Part shown: in pieces, positions 7,264-17,192 of the stretch
Position numbering within the stretch: the stretch's first letter is position 1
Layout: every line of letters begins with the position of its first letter
NCBI RefSeq assembly: GCF_003351785.1
Contig: NZ_CP031230.1
Coordinates: 124,001-188,000, forward strand
Direction: 5' to 3'
Source of the DNA: Sporosarcina sp. PTS2304
GTDB taxonomy: Bacteria > Bacillota > Bacilli > Bacillales_A > Planococcaceae
Length of the DNA stretch: 64,000 bases
Program-made: the position numbers and the translations under genes
The notes under the pieces: model-generated
What the model saw: the letters and a program-made list of their open reading frames with translations, nothing else
Databases searched by the model: none
What the model was told of the DNA's origin: nothing

Positions 7264-9909
7264 GTGAAAACAGTATTAAAATTTAAATGGCCGATCGCGA
7301 TTAGCTTAGTATTACTGACTGCTATATTATTTATGCTGGCTCCCGATTTAGCAAAGCAAGCAGAGGAGGCTGGATCATTCCAACTTCTTGACACAGCGGA
7401 TTCACAAAAAGCTGCGCAAATGTTAGAAGAGGCAGGAGAAGCAGAAGAAACGATTTCGCTCGTCTATTCATTGGATCAAGCAGCAGATGAGGCGAAAAAG
7501 AAGGAAATTTCCTCGGCAGCTAAAGAAATTAAAGGATTAAATAAAATTGTCACGGAAGTGTTGGATCCTTTTGAAAGTGAAGAAGTAGAAAAGCAACTGG
7601 TCTCTGAAGATAAAAAGACTGTCTTGATGCCTATTACAGTCGACGGCACACAAGATCAAATAATTGACTTAGCTAAAGAAATAGAGAAAGACGTTTTAGT
7701 AGAAAATGATACAGTATATATTACCGGGGAAGCTATCATCAATAACGATGTGAATGAAAGTGCTCAGGAAGGATTGAAAAAGACTGAGGTCATTACCGTT
7801 ATATTGATCTTTTCTTTATTGTTAATTGTTTTCCGTTCCATTATTACACCTTTTGTTCCGCTAGTTGCGGTAGGAATTACTTATTTATTAAGCCAATCTC
7901 TTGTAGCTTTCTTTATCGATTGGTTTGGGTTCCCAGTATCGAACTATACACAAATTTTCTTAGTAGCGATTTTATTCGGTCTTGGAACAGACTATTGTAT
8001 TTTATTATTAAGCCGTTATAAAGAAGAGCTTCTTGCGGGACATGAAGTGGAAGAGGCAATTATTAACACGTACAAAACAGCGGGCCGTACGTTGTTTATT
8101 AGCGCGCTGGCAGTATTTATCGGTTTTGCGGCGATTGGTTTTGCTGATTTCCCAATATTTAAGTCTGCAGTTGCCGTGGCAGTCGGAATTGCTGTATTAA
8201 TGCTTATTCTTTATACGATTGTGCCGTTAGTTATGGTGTTATTGAAAGATAAATTATTTTGGCCATCCAAAGGGGCGGCTTCACATAAAGATAGTAAATT
8301 ATGGATTGCGTTCAGCAAACTATCGGTAATGCGTCCACTTGTTTCTATGCTAATTGTAGCAGTTATAACCATTCCGCTAATTTTGACGTATGATAATGAT
8401 TTGTCATTTAATACAGTGGATGAAATTGACAGTAGTAAAGAATCAGTTAAAGGACTAAATCTTATATCTGATGCGTTTGGTGAAGGGGATTCTTTACCAG
8501 TGCAAGTATTGCTGAAAAAAGATACAGCCATCGCTAAAGAAGGAGACGTTACTTATTTAGAAGCGATTGCTCGTGATATAGAGAAAGTAGAAGGCGTGAA
8601 AAGTGTCCGTACCGTAACACGTCCGACGGGTGAAATACTAGAAGATTTATATGTGGATCACCAAATAGCATTACTGGCAGACGGTCTGAATGAAGCGAAT
8701 GATGGAATCCAAGAAATTCGTTTAGGACTTGCAACGATTCAATATAACTTGAGAGATGCTGCAAATCAATTACCTTCAGGCGGTGCTGGCGGCGGTGGAC
8801 TTCTTCAAGCGGCGAATGGCATTGAGCAAATTAACGGGCAGTTAGATCAGATTTCTGGAAGTTTACAGCAAGGGTTACCACCTGCTCAAGCAGCCGGCGG
8901 ATTAGATGCACTAAGTGGTGAGCTAGGTAAAATAAGTAGTGGAATTGCTGGTGCAGGAAATCAAATCAATCAAAGTGGCTCTCAAATCGGCGCATTAAAA
9001 GGCGGTTTAAAACAACTAGGCGGGGGAGTTAAAGCTTCTAAAGATGGTCTCGCTGAAGTAACGACTGGATTACAAAAGATAGCAGATATGTTAGATGATA
9101 TGGGGGATACAAAAAGTGTTCGGGATACAGGTTTATTTATCCCAGCAGGTACACTTGATAATGAAGAGTTTGAACCTGTAATCGACCGTTATACTTTCGA
9201 TGAGAAAAAAGGAATTCTAATGGAAGTGATTTTAACGGAAAATCCATATTCTCGTGATGCGATTTCAACGGTTCATAATATTAAAGATACGGTAAAACGT
9301 TCTGTTATCGGAACACCATTTGAAGAAGCGGACGTAGCGTTCAGTGGTATTTCTAGTATCAACTCTGACTTGAATGATATTTCGTCAGCAGATTTCAAGC
9401 GTACGGTTACTGTGATGTTAGTCGGTTTATTCATCGTTCTATTCATTTTGTTCCGTTCAGCAATTATGCCACTCTATATGATAGGATCGTTGCTGTTAAC
9501 GTATTACTCAGCGATTTCTATTACAGAACTCATCTTCGTTAATGGGCTGGGATATGACGGGATCAGTTGGGCTGTTCCGTTCTTCGGATTTATTATGTTA
9601 ATTGCGTTAGGCGTTGATTATTCCATTTTCTTACTAGATCGCTTTAGAGAAGAGAGTATCGGTGGTCTGAAGATTCGCCAAGCACTGATGCATTCAATGG
9701 CAAAGATGGGAACTGTTATTATTACTGCGGCAGTCATCTTAGCAGGTACATTCGGTGCAATGGTTCCTTCAGGAGTCCTAAGTCTTGTGCAAATTGCAAC
9801 AATTGTAATTTCCGGTTTGTTGCTGTATGGCCTGATCATTTTACCATTGCTAATACCTGCAATTACTGTATCATTTGGACGCGGAGTCTGGTGGCCGTTT
9901 AGAGGATAA
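7264..9909 (+). CDS. MMPL-family RND exporter (YdgH-like)
   Basis: This 881-residue protein has the duplicated MMPL layout: one N-terminal membrane helix, an extracytoplasmic domain, a bundle of about five helices (about 170-330) with GLGTDYCILLLSRYKEE, a second large extracytoplasmic domain, and a second bundle (about 710-870) with ALGVDYSIFLLDRFREE. The GxxxDY motifs are the proton-relay signatures of the family. The second outer domain contains a glycine-rich stretch and coiled-coil-like repeats (about 480-610). GTG 7264 follows AAGGAGATG. It lies directly behind a MarR gene, so it is probably a regulated exporter of lipids, fatty acids or antimicrobial compounds. The substrate cannot be read from sequence. 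Confidence 0.9.
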   Translation: MKTVLKFKWPIAISLVLLTAILFMLAPDLAKQAEEAGSFQLLDTADSQKAAQMLEEAGEAEETISLVYSLDQAADEAKKKEISSAAKEIKGLNKIVTEVLDPFESEEVEKQLVSEDKKTVLMPITVDGTQDQIIDLAKEIEKDVLVENDTVYITGEAIINNDVNESAQEGLKKTEVITVILIFSLLLIVFRSIITPFVPLVAVGITYLLSQSLVAFFIDWFGFPVSNYTQIFLVAILFGLGTDYCILLLSRYKEELLAGHEVEEAIINTYKTAGRTLFISALAVFIGFAAIGFADFPIFKSAVAVAVGIAVLMLILYTIVPLVMVLLKDKLFWPSKGAASHKDSKLWIAFSKLSVMRPLVSMLIVAVITIPLILTYDNDLSFNTVDEIDSSKESVKGLNLISDAFGEGDSLPVQVLLKKDTAIAKEGDVTYLEAIARDIEKVEGVKSVRTVTRPTGEILEDLYVDHQIALLADGLNEANDGIQEIRLGLATIQYNLRDAANQLPSGGAGGGGLLQAANGIEQINGQLDQISGSLQQGLPPAQAAGGLDALSGELGKISSGIAGAGNQINQSGSQIGALKGGLKQLGGGVKASKDGLAEVTTGLQKIADMLDDMGDTKSVRDTGLFIPAGTLDNEEFEPVIDRYTFDEKKGILMEVILTENPYSRDAISTVHNIKDTVKRSVIGTPFEEADVAFSGISSINSDLNDISSADFKRTVTVMLVGLFIVLFILFRSAIMPLYMIGSLLLTYYSAISITELIFVNGLGYDGISWAVPFFGFIMLIALGVDYSIFLLDRFREESIGGLKIRQALMHSMAKMGTVIITAAVILAGTFGAMVPSGVLSLVQIATIVISGLLLYGLIILPLLIPAITVSFGRGVWWPFRG

Positions 9910-9937
9910 TAAAAATTTTTGCAAGAAAAATTGATAG

Positions 9938-9984
9938 GCTGTCCAGATAGTCAGTAAACACTGATTGTCTGTGACAGCTCTTGT
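9938..9984 (+). terminator. Terminator of the CTGTCCAGA family
   Basis: GCTGTCCAGATAGTCAGT pairs with ACTGATTGTCTGTGACAGC with small mismatches. Closely related hairpins occur at 25431 and 35810. The T run is weak, so efficiency is uncertain. Confidence 0.55.
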
Positions 9985-10098
9985 CACTTTATAATAAGAA
10001 GAAAATCCTCGTCGGTATTTATTACTCTCTCTAGTCATCTAGGTTTTTCATTAATCTATTGAGGGTAAACTGAAAAAAACGATAGGCAGGCGATTTAG

Positions 10099-11292
10099 AT
10101 GGAATTGTATCATGGAGAACTTTATTGGGATACAACATGGGAACGGCAGAAGTTTGATAGTAGAGAACGAAAAGAGCTATACGATATTGCGATTATAGGT
10201 GGTGGAATGTCCGGCGCTTTATGTTCGTATGTTCTCTCCCGCGAAAACTATTCAATCGTCATGCTCGAACAAGATCGAGTAGGCGGGGGGAGTACTTCTG
10301 CCAATACAGGACTTTTACAGTTTTCAAATGATATTATGTTGCATGAATTAATAGAACAAATAGGCGAAGAACAAGCGGTGGAATTTTATCATTCTTGTAA
10401 AAAAGCGCTAGAACAGCTTCAGGACGTAGCGGAAAATGCGCTGATTGACGTGAATTTTCATACTCGTGAAAGTTTATATTATGCTAGCACTGTTGAAGAT
10501 GTAGAAAGGCTTCGAAAAGAATACGAGGCATTGAAGAAACACGGGTTTCCGGTAGAATTTTGGGATAGTAAACAAATCGAAGCACATTTCCCTTTTACAC
10601 AGCCTGCAGCAATCGTGACAGACGGAGATGCGGAAGTGAATCCACTTCGTTTATGCGTAGGTGCTATTCAGTATGCATATGAAAAAGGCATGGATATTTT
10701 TGAACAAACGGAAGTACTAGAAATAAAAGATTCAAGTTCAGGCGCGGTACTACGAACAACTCACGGGGAGTTTACCGCGAAAACTGTCGTTGTAACGACC
10801 GGTTATGCGCCTACACCAGAAGTATCTATCCCTCAAAAAGATTTAAAGGTAACGTATGCTATCGCAACAAAACCTATAAAAGATTTATCGTTTTGGACTA
10901 ATCGAATGATGATTTGGGAGACGAAGCGACCTTATCTTTATATGCGGCTGACAGATGACCAGCGCATTGTAGCGGGAGGATTGGACCAAAATATAGACGA
11001 GTTGCCTAGCTCGGAAGAAACAGCAAAACAGTTTGATGAGTTGAAAAAGCAATTGAAAGTATTATTTCCTCACACGGCAATAGAATTTGAATATGAGTGG
11101 ACAGCTGTATTTGGCGAATCGACTGATGAACTTCCTGTAGTGGGCCGCCATCCTGAAGAGCCAAACATCTATTACTTAATAGGATTAGGTGGAAACGGAA
11201 CTGTCTACAGTATGCTCGGAGCTCATTTGATTCGTGATGAACTACTCGGTAAATCTAATGCTAATGAGACTATATTGGAAATTGAGCGATAA
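10099..11292 (+). CDS. FAD-dependent oxidoreductase, DAO family
   Basis: The 397-residue protein opens with a short tail and then the FAD Rossmann motif IAIIGGGMSGALCSYVLS (about residues 31-48), followed by LEQDRVGGGSTSANTGLLQ, which is typical of the D-amino-acid oxidase / glycine oxidase / gamma-glutamylputrescine oxidase group. The C-terminal part with VGRHPEEPNIYYLIGLGGNGTV is the second FAD contact. It probably oxidises an amine or amino acid, but the substrate is not determined. The start is ATG 10099 behind AGGCAGG. It stands alone, ending at a bidirectional terminator. Confidence 0.85.
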   Translation: MELYHGELYWDTTWERQKFDSRERKELYDIAIIGGGMSGALCSYVLSRENYSIVMLEQDRVGGGSTSANTGLLQFSNDIMLHELIEQIGEEQAVEFYHSCKKALEQLQDVAENALIDVNFHTRESLYYASTVEDVERLRKEYEALKKHGFPVEFWDSKQIEAHFPFTQPAAIVTDGDAEVNPLRLCVGAIQYAYEKGMDIFEQTEVLEIKDSSSGAVLRTTHGEFTAKTVVVTTGYAPTPEVSIPQKDLKVTYAIATKPIKDLSFWTNRMMIWETKRPYLYMRLTDDQRIVAGGLDQNIDELPSSEETAKQFDELKKQLKVLFPHTAIEFEYEWTAVFGESTDELPVVGRHPEEPNIYYLIGLGGNGTVYSMLGAHLIRDELLGKSNANETILEIER

Positions 11293-11324
11293 AAAAGAAA
11301 CTAACCGATAAGCATTTATAATGA

Positions 11325-11370
11325 AATGACCAAAGAAAAACGAATAGTTTTTCTTTGGTCATTTTTTATT
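11325..11370. terminator. Bidirectional terminator
   Basis: AATGACCAAAGAAAAA pairs perfectly with TTTTTCTTTGGTCATT, followed by TTTTATT. It separates the converging oxidoreductase and lipid-kinase genes. Confidence 0.85.
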
Positions 11371-11395
11371 GATTTGTACATTCGATTATGGAAAT

Positions 11396-12307
11396 CTATT
11401 TCTTATCTTGCATCTCCAGCGGATGAATGATGCGTAGATGTTTAGGTAATAATGTAATAACAGAAGAAGTTTCGTCATAGATTTCGCCATCCATATCCAC
11501 TTTATTTGATAGCGGTTGTTGAATCCGTAACATGTCAGTCTGGAAGTACTCCAATTCATCTAATTGTTCATTATCTATTGCAGGATTTTGTAATATAAAT
11601 AATTCACGAAAAGCTGAGAGATTGGAATCACGCACTAGTAATACATCCAGCTTGCCATCTGTAATGGAAATATCGGGTATTGGTAATTGTGCCGTTCCGA
11701 TAAACCGTCCGTTACATACGAATAATAAAATCGCCTTTCCTTCATATTGCTTGGAAGCGGTTTGTACATTGTAGGAAAATTGTTCTGCTTGATTTAAGGT
11801 ACGGATTGTACTTAGGGCATAACTGACCGGACCGAAGTTTTTCTTCTCTTCATCTCTAACATTTTCAGAAGCTTCCGTTACTAATCCAATCCCCCAAAAA
11901 TTCATAAAATATCGATTGTCAGCCTGTCCGATGTCTGTCTCAACAATCTTTCCATTAATTAATGCATGTGCTGCTTTTTCGAGTGCCTGAGGGATTCCTA
12001 CGGTTCTACTAAAATCATTTGAGGTGCCACCTGGTAAAATAGCAATGACAGGACGGATCGGTAGCGGCGCAATACTGTTAATACACGTGTGGACTGTGCC
12101 GTCTCCTCCAAGAATAATAAGTGCATCGACTTGATCACTATAGTTTATGCACGCTTGTTGTAGTTCCTCTTCAGACGATGTATTTAAAATGATTAACTCA
12201 TCAACTGCTTGTGTGAAAATGGGGATTGTCTGAGACAGTTTTTCTTCAATCTCTATGTCACCCGCCGTGCGGTTATAGACAAATAAAGCTTTGTCGAAAT
12301 GCAGCAT
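11396..12307 (-). CDS. Diacylglycerol kinase family lipid kinase
   Basis: The chosen start ATG 12307 gives 303 residues, a normal length for the DagK/YegS group, with AAGGAG 8 nt upstream. The open frame runs on to 12775, but that part lies in repeat copy C and has no protein character. The catalytic domain has LIILGGDGTVHTCINS (about residues 63-78) and ILPGGTSNDFSRTVGIP (about 90-106), the nucleotide-binding signatures. It is expected to phosphorylate diacylglycerol or a related lipid on the membrane's inner face. No partner gene is adjacent on the same strand. Confidence 0.88.
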   Translation of the reverse strand: MLHFDKALFVYNRTAGDIEIEEKLSQTIPIFTQAVDELIILNTSSEEELQQACINYSDQVDALIILGGDGTVHTCINSIAPLPIRPVIAILPGGTSNDFSRTVGIPQALEKAAHALINGKIVETDIGQADNRYFMNFWGIGLVTEASENVRDEEKKNFGPVSYALSTIRTLNQAEQFSYNVQTASKQYEGKAILLFVCNGRFIGTAQLPIPDISITDGKLDVLLVRDSNLSAFRELFILQNPAIDNEQLDELEYFQTDMLRIQQPLSNKVDMDGEIYDETSSVITLLPKHLRIIHPLEMQDKK

Positions 12308-12428
12308 CACGTTCACTCCTTTTCCACTAGTTATTCCCGTAAAAATCACAAAGAAAACAATTAGCAAGCAGCACATGGGTTTATAGATGGGAGAGAGTGA
12401 AACAGTCAGATCACAGCAAACGTTTGAA

Positions 12429-12957
12429 GAGGCTATCCAAAGAAAGGAATTGGTATTTGGAAATGAGGTGCTTTTGACAAGTAATTGTAGAGGTAGTGTA
12501 CGCTTTAGGATTCTCCCGAGAGAAACCGGACGCTTTCCTGAAGGGGACGCGGCGAACTCGCCAAAAGTGCTTTGGCGATTACGCCTGTCAAGTGCAAAAG
12601 CCGTCCTTCGCCACGGCTTTTCCTGTTTTTCCAAGAGTCGCCGGTTCTTCCGGTAAAATCCTTCAGTTTGTGTTCGTAAGTCAGTGTTTGTCCTGAAATA
12701 GAGTATGGTAAGTTTCGCTTCCTGAACAGTGTGGTTGAAGTTATGGATTGCCTGACTGAATGCATATAGAGTCATTTCTTTTTCTACTCAGTTCATTGAA
12801 AAAGTCATCGTAGCTAACAACACTTCAACGCTATCTAAATTCAAAAACGGTCGCATCATATCAAGTCAGCCTTACTCCATCCAACTGCCATAGTCAAAAT
12901 CGTTTTAAACTAAATGAACGAGAGAATTATACATAGTATGGTTAATCAACAGGCTTG
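12429..12957 (+). repeat. Dispersed intergenic repeat, copy C (long form)
   Basis: The copy starts GGCTATCCAAAGAAAGGAAT and ends GGTTAATCAACAGGCTTG, the inverse of the family's left terminus. The outer parts match the short copies; the middle has about 300 extra bases, GC-rich, shared in altered form with copy E (for example AAAAGCCGTCCTTCGCC). Its right end touches the stop codon of the citrate carrier gene at 12958. Confidence 0.7.
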
Positions 12958-14289
12958 TTAAAATGTAATAACTCCTAAAGCCATTGTGATTAAGAATAAC
13001 ACGATACTGAATCCCCACATAATGAGGAAAGAATAACGAATATGTTTCCCCATTTCTAAGCCTGCTAAGCCAAGTGCTAGCCAAAGGGCAGGGGAGAATG
13101 GACTGACAAACGTGCCGATAATATTCCCGACAATTAAAGCATAAGCAGCCGAAATAGAAGATACACCGAAGCCTGAAACGACTTGCTCGACGATTGGTAA
13201 TAAAGCAAAGTAGTAAGCGTCAGTACTCAGCAATAAATCGAATGGAACTCCAAAGAACCCGATAATAATGTGTAAATAAGGAACGATAAACACAGGAAGA
13301 ACTTTTACTAAATCTGTAGCAATTGAATCTAGCATATTAGCGCCGTTTAGAATTCCGAGGAATGAACCGGCAGCTAAAATGATTGCAGCCATGAGTAAAG
13401 CGTTTGGTGCATGTGCTTTGATCCGATCCATTTGTTCATTCACTGAGCGATAATTTAAAGGCAATGCAATACTAAATCCTACCATGAAGATAAATCCAGC
13501 GGGAACTTCTCCCCAAACGAGTAAACCAATAACTGTAACTGCGATTATGACATTTAACCAAAGCAGTTTTGGACGTTGAAGGGACAAAGCTTCTCTTTTT
13601 GCAGTCAGCTGATTTTCGTCAACTGATTCATCTTCTTCAATCGGATCATCAACCAATCCATCTGCAATCCTTTTTCTAATAAGTCGTTTTTCCCGCAATC
13701 CTAAGACGAATGCGACAAACACTAAAAGTAGTAGTCCAATGACTTGTATTTTTATAAGTGGACGCCAAAGTTCTGTGACATCCACACCGAGTACAGCCGC
13801 CACGCGTCCAAGTGGCCCTCCCCAAGGTACCATATTTACGATACTCGCGGAAATTCCTACGAGCAGTAAAAGCAAGTAAGGATTCATTTTCAACCGTTTA
13901 TATAGCGGCAATAAAGCAGGAATCGTAATCAAAAATGTAGAAGCGCCTGATCCGTCCAACTGTGCAATAGCCGCAATGATGACGGTAGCCATTGCCACAG
14001 CGACAACATTTCCACGCGATACTTTAATCATTGTATTGATTAGTGGGTCAAATACTCCCGCATCCTGCATAATTCCGAAAAATAATATAGCGAAAATAAA
14101 CATAATCACTACGCTAATAACAGAATCAATTCCGTTTCCAAAAAACTCGCCTATCTCTTTGAAATCAAATCCGGCAAAGAACGCACCGATAATAGGAACG
14201 ATGACGAGACCGACGATAGGTGTAATCCTTCCGCTGATCAATAAAGCGACGATCACGAAAATCGTGAGTAATCCAATAATACTTAACAT
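12958..14289 (-). CDS. CitMHS-family citrate/metal-citrate transporter
   Basis: The 443-residue protein has about 12 hydrophobic segments and features of the CitM/CitH family, such as AQLDGSGASTFLITIPALLP (about residues 111-130) and MVPWGGPLGRVAAVL (about 155-169). These carriers import citrate complexed with a divalent metal in symport with protons. ATG 14289 is preferred because GGAGGG lies just before it, within the longer frame that begins at 14304. It follows the CitST-like two-component genes on the same strand, and a cre-like site lies upstream, so it is probably induced by citrate and repressed by CcpA. The exact metal preference is unknown. Confidence 0.88.
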   Translation of the reverse strand: MLSIIGLLTIFVIVALLISGRITPIVGLVIVPIIGAFFAGFDFKEIGEFFGNGIDSVISVVIMFIFAILFFGIMQDAGVFDPLINTMIKVSRGNVVAVAMATVIIAAIAQLDGSGASTFLITIPALLPLYKRLKMNPYLLLLLVGISASIVNMVPWGGPLGRVAAVLGVDVTELWRPLIKIQVIGLLLLVFVAFVLGLREKRLIRKRIADGLVDDPIEEDESVDENQLTAKREALSLQRPKLLWLNVIIAVTVIGLLVWGEVPAGFIFMVGFSIALPLNYRSVNEQMDRIKAHAPNALLMAAIILAAGSFLGILNGANMLDSIATDLVKVLPVFIVPYLHIIIGFFGVPFDLLLSTDAYYFALLPIVEQVVSGFGVSSISAAYALIVGNIIGTFVSPFSPALWLALGLAGLEMGKHIRYSFLIMWGFSIVLFLITMALGVITF

Positions 14290-14327
14290 AGCGATTCCCT
14301 CCAATTAATCCTAAGATGAAAGAGTGA

Positions 14328-14341
14328 TGTAAGCGGATACA
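14328..14341 (-). promoter_or_regulatory. cre-like CcpA site before the citrate carrier
   Basis: TGTAAGCGGATACA differs from the cre consensus TGWNANCGNTNWCA at one position. It lies about 40 nt before the carrier's start. CcpA repression of citM is known in B. subtilis; the site here is inference from sequence. Confidence 0.5.
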
Positions 14342-14461
14342 AATAGTCGTATCTAAATAATCACTCTACAATTATTCTTAATGTATCATGGAGAATAGAA
14401 TCGAAATAGCTTATGAAAATAAGGTGAATACAGTTTATTTACCGCATTTTGTTCATATTGT

Positions 14462-15160
14462 TCACGGTTTACTATAGATGCGTTCGGGCCGGCCGACGAC
14501 ACCGTAATGAAGTTGTGCTTCTATTTTTCCAGTTGAAACTAAATACTCAAGATATCTTCGTGCAGTGGATCGACTGACACCGGCAGCTTCACCAGTGTCA
14601 ACCGCCGTCATGCCTGCAGTGGGGGTGCTATCAAATATTTTTTCTATACGATCCAATGTCAGTTGATCGATGCTTTTAGGTAAACTGTCAGTAGAATTTG
14701 AAGACACTTGAGGTGCTGCTATACCCATTATTCGATCTACGTCCGCTTGAGTAAGTTCTGACTTTGAAGTGAGTACTACTTGATTTGAACGATAGAGAGT
14801 GAAAGACTTAGTCAATCGTTCTGGAGTAACTGGCTTTATCAAAAAATCCGCAATACCGCCGTGCATGACTTCTTGGATAGTTTCAGCTTCTTTTGTGGCG
14901 GTTAATAAAATAATATCAATGAGCGGATAGTCTTTACGTAATCGCCAAAATAGTTCTAGACCTGGACTGTCTGGTATATAAATATCCAGTAAAATCAAAT
15001 CAGGCAAACTTTCTGTTCGTTGTAAAAATGCTAATGCCTCAGCTGCAGTTTTTGTTTCGACTAACACGTGAAAGCCCGTGATATTTTCGATTAGCTGGCG
15101 ATTAATTTGTGACACGCGAAAGTCATCTTCTATAATCATTACTTGTATAGTATGTACCAT
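14462..15160 (-). CDS. citT: CitT-like response regulator
   Basis: This 232-residue protein has a receiver domain (MIIEDDF acidic pocket, LILLDIYIPD with the phosphorylatable Asp at about residue 58, and the conserved Lys in FLIKPVTPE) and a C-terminal winged helix, TAVDTGEAAGVSRSTARRYL, of the CitT/DcuR/DpiA type. It starts at ATG 15160 behind AGGAGG, 16 nt after the kinase stop, so kinase and regulator are cotranscribed. With the adjacent CitMHS carrier it should activate citrate uptake, as CitST does for citM in B. subtilis. Confidence 0.88.
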   Translation of the reverse strand: MVHTIQVMIIEDDFRVSQINRQLIENITGFHVLVETKTAAEALAFLQRTESLPDLILLDIYIPDSPGLELFWRLRKDYPLIDIILLTATKEAETIQEVMHGGIADFLIKPVTPERLTKSFTLYRSNQVVLTSKSELTQADVDRIMGIAAPQVSSNSTDSLPKSIDQLTLDRIEKIFDSTPTAGMTAVDTGEAAGVSRSTARRYLEYLVSTGKIEAQLHYGVVGRPERIYSKP

Positions 15161-15176
15161 TAAAATGTATCCTCCT

Positions 15177-16811
15177 TTATTTAGGAATAGAAACTACAAA
15201 ATAGGTTCCGCCTAACTCACTGCATTCAACAGAGAGGTGACCATTTGCGGCTTCAATCGCTTGTTTTGTCAAAGCTAGACCTAATCCTCTACCTGTCCCT
15301 TTTTTCGTCGTAAAGCCTGTCGTGAAAATTTCTTGTAAACTGTCCTCTGTAATACCGGGTCCGGAATCATCGATTTCAAATAATACATCTTGTCCAAAAT
15401 CAGAGAAAGAGATCGATATTTCCCGAGAAATCGAACGCTCGTCATATACCGCATCAAATGCATTATCTACTAAATTCCCTATAGCTGTCAGTAAAGCTTG
15501 CCGACTTTTATCAGAAAGAGTAGTATGCAGCTGGCTTCCGGGCTGAACAGTGACGTTAATTTGTAATTCACTCGCTTGATTTAATTTGCCAACGAGTAAG
15601 CCACTGACATACGGATCTTCTATTTCATCTAGTAAGGAATGCATCCAATGCTGTTGAATAGTCGTTTCATGTTGGATGAATTCAAGCGCTTCTTCTTTTT
15701 TATTTAAACGGATCAGTCCTGTAATCGTGTAAAGTTTGTTTGCAAATTCATGAGTTTGAGAACGTAACGCACGGGCGTACTGCTGTACATGATCGAGTTC
15801 TTTCGTCAATTTCTCGATCTCAGTTTTATTGCGGAATGTAGATACAGCTCCTAATAATTCGTTTTCATAAAATATTGGAACACTATTTACATACACAAAA
15901 TTCGTACCAAATACTTTTTCCTGATCGAAGACAGACTGACCTGTCTCTAAAACATAAGGAAGATCGGAGTTGGGTGAGCTTTCTTGAATCGTTTGCCCGA
16001 TCCAATCGCTAGTCTGTTGTTCACTGTCAGATAACAGTTTTAATGCAGCGGAATTAATCATCGTAATTTTACTTTCTGTATTAATAGCCACTATCCCTTC
16101 ATGAATAGAGTGCATAATCGTTTCTTTTTGAAATAGCAAATGTGAAATCTCTTCAGGCTCCAAACCGAATAAAAGATTCTTTATGTAAGTAGCGATTAAA
16201 ATAGCGCCTGCTATAGCTACAATAGAAATGCCGAGAAGTACTAGCCAAACTTCTTTACTATAATTCCAAATGATTGATTCAATAGAATTCACTAAAAAAC
16301 CTACGGAGACGACACCTACAATTTCATCCTGCAAATAAATCGGTGTCTTGGCACGTAAAGAATTTCCTAAAGAACCTTTTGATTTCGAGATATATGTCTC
16401 GCCATGTAAAAGTGCGCGTGTATTATCTTCTCCAATCATTTTTTGACCAATACGCTCAGGATTGGGATGCGAATAGCGTATTTCCTGCGCATTACCAACC
16501 ACGATGAACTCGGCATCAGTCTGTGCTTGAATCGTTTGGACGATAGGCTGGATTATAGTCGAAGGGTTATCTGTTTCAAATGCTTCTGAGATAGTAGGAA
16601 TTAACGCTACATTCTTAGCTATAGAAAGGGCGCGTTCACTAATTTGCGTCTCTAATATATCTGTGACGAAAAAGTTTATGAATCCGCCGATCAGTAAAAT
16701 AATTGCGATAGATAACGCACCGATCAATCCAATCATTTTCAAATGAAGGTTGAAGAAAGGTTTTTTCTGTATATGATGATTATGCATATCGTCTTTACGA
16801 ATTCGAATCAT
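15177..16811 (-). CDS. citS: CitS-like sensor histidine kinase
   Basis: The protein has 544 residues. Two membrane helices (about 27-51 and 190-212) enclose an extracytoplasmic sensor domain of the CitA/DcuS type with RYSHPNPERIGQKMIGED (about 109-126). A PAS domain follows (IMHSIHEGIVAINTESKIT), then the SpoB-like dimerisation segment with the phosphorylated His in LRSQTHEFANKLYTITGL (about 346-363), and an HATPase domain (NLVDNAFDA, DDSGPGI, KGTGRGLGLA). The sensor should bind extracellular citrate or a similar di/tricarboxylate. The first ATG at 16811 has GGAGAT upstream; a second ATG at 16787 is possible. Confidence 0.88.
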   Translation of the reverse strand: MIRIRKDDMHNHHIQKKPFFNLHLKMIGLIGALSIAIILLIGGFINFFVTDILETQISERALSIAKNVALIPTISEAFETDNPSTIIQPIVQTIQAQTDAEFIVVGNAQEIRYSHPNPERIGQKMIGEDNTRALLHGETYISKSKGSLGNSLRAKTPIYLQDEIVGVVSVGFLVNSIESIIWNYSKEVWLVLLGISIVAIAGAILIATYIKNLLFGLEPEEISHLLFQKETIMHSIHEGIVAINTESKITMINSAALKLLSDSEQQTSDWIGQTIQESSPNSDLPYVLETGQSVFDQEKVFGTNFVYVNSVPIFYENELLGAVSTFRNKTEIEKLTKELDHVQQYARALRSQTHEFANKLYTITGLIRLNKKEEALEFIQHETTIQQHWMHSLLDEIEDPYVSGLLVGKLNQASELQINVTVQPGSQLHTTLSDKSRQALLTAIGNLVDNAFDAVYDERSISREISISFSDFGQDVLFEIDDSGPGITEDSLQEIFTTGFTTKKGTGRGLGLALTKQAIEAANGHLSVECSELGGTYFVVSIPK

Positions 16812-16893
16812 AGAATATCTCCTTTACGATTATTCGTTAATTCAGCATACCATGACCGTTGCAAATGAGGAGTACGTTTTTTATATACTTTAG

Positions 16894-17132
16894 CAAGCCT
16901 GTTGATTATCTAAATAAAGGAATGTGTTTTTTAGAAATAAAATGCTTTTGACAAGTAGTTGTAAAAATAGTGTATCGTTTAGGATTCTCTCGCCGGAAAG
17001 CGTATTATTTGGAAGCGCAAGCCGAAAGACAATTCAGGTCAGTATCACTTCATCCAATCGCCATAGTCAAACTTGCTTTTATATAAATGAATGAGTGAAT
17101 TATACATCTTTATGGTTAATTAATAGGATTGA
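16894..17132 (+). repeat. Dispersed intergenic repeat, copy D (short form, both ends present)
   Basis: This 239-bp copy begins CAAGCCTGTTGATTATC and ends TATGGTTAATTAATAGGATTG, imperfect inverse termini. It contains no reading frame of note. Flanking target duplications are not obvious. It fills most of the gap between the kinase and the DUF488 gene. Confidence 0.7.
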
Positions 17133-17192
17133 TAATATAGGTTAAATGAGTAAAAAAGAAGGGAAGAGTAGAATTAATAGGAGGGATGAAAA

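Noticed and set aside
12308..12775. N-terminal extension of the lipid kinase frame by 156 residues
   Set aside because: The extension lies in repeat copy C, has no ribosome site, low-complexity basic composition, and family length is reached from ATG 12307.
17146..17175. Sigma-B promoter before the DUF488 gene
   Set aside because: GTTAAA-N14-GGGAAG has mismatches in both elements, too weak beside the three good examples.
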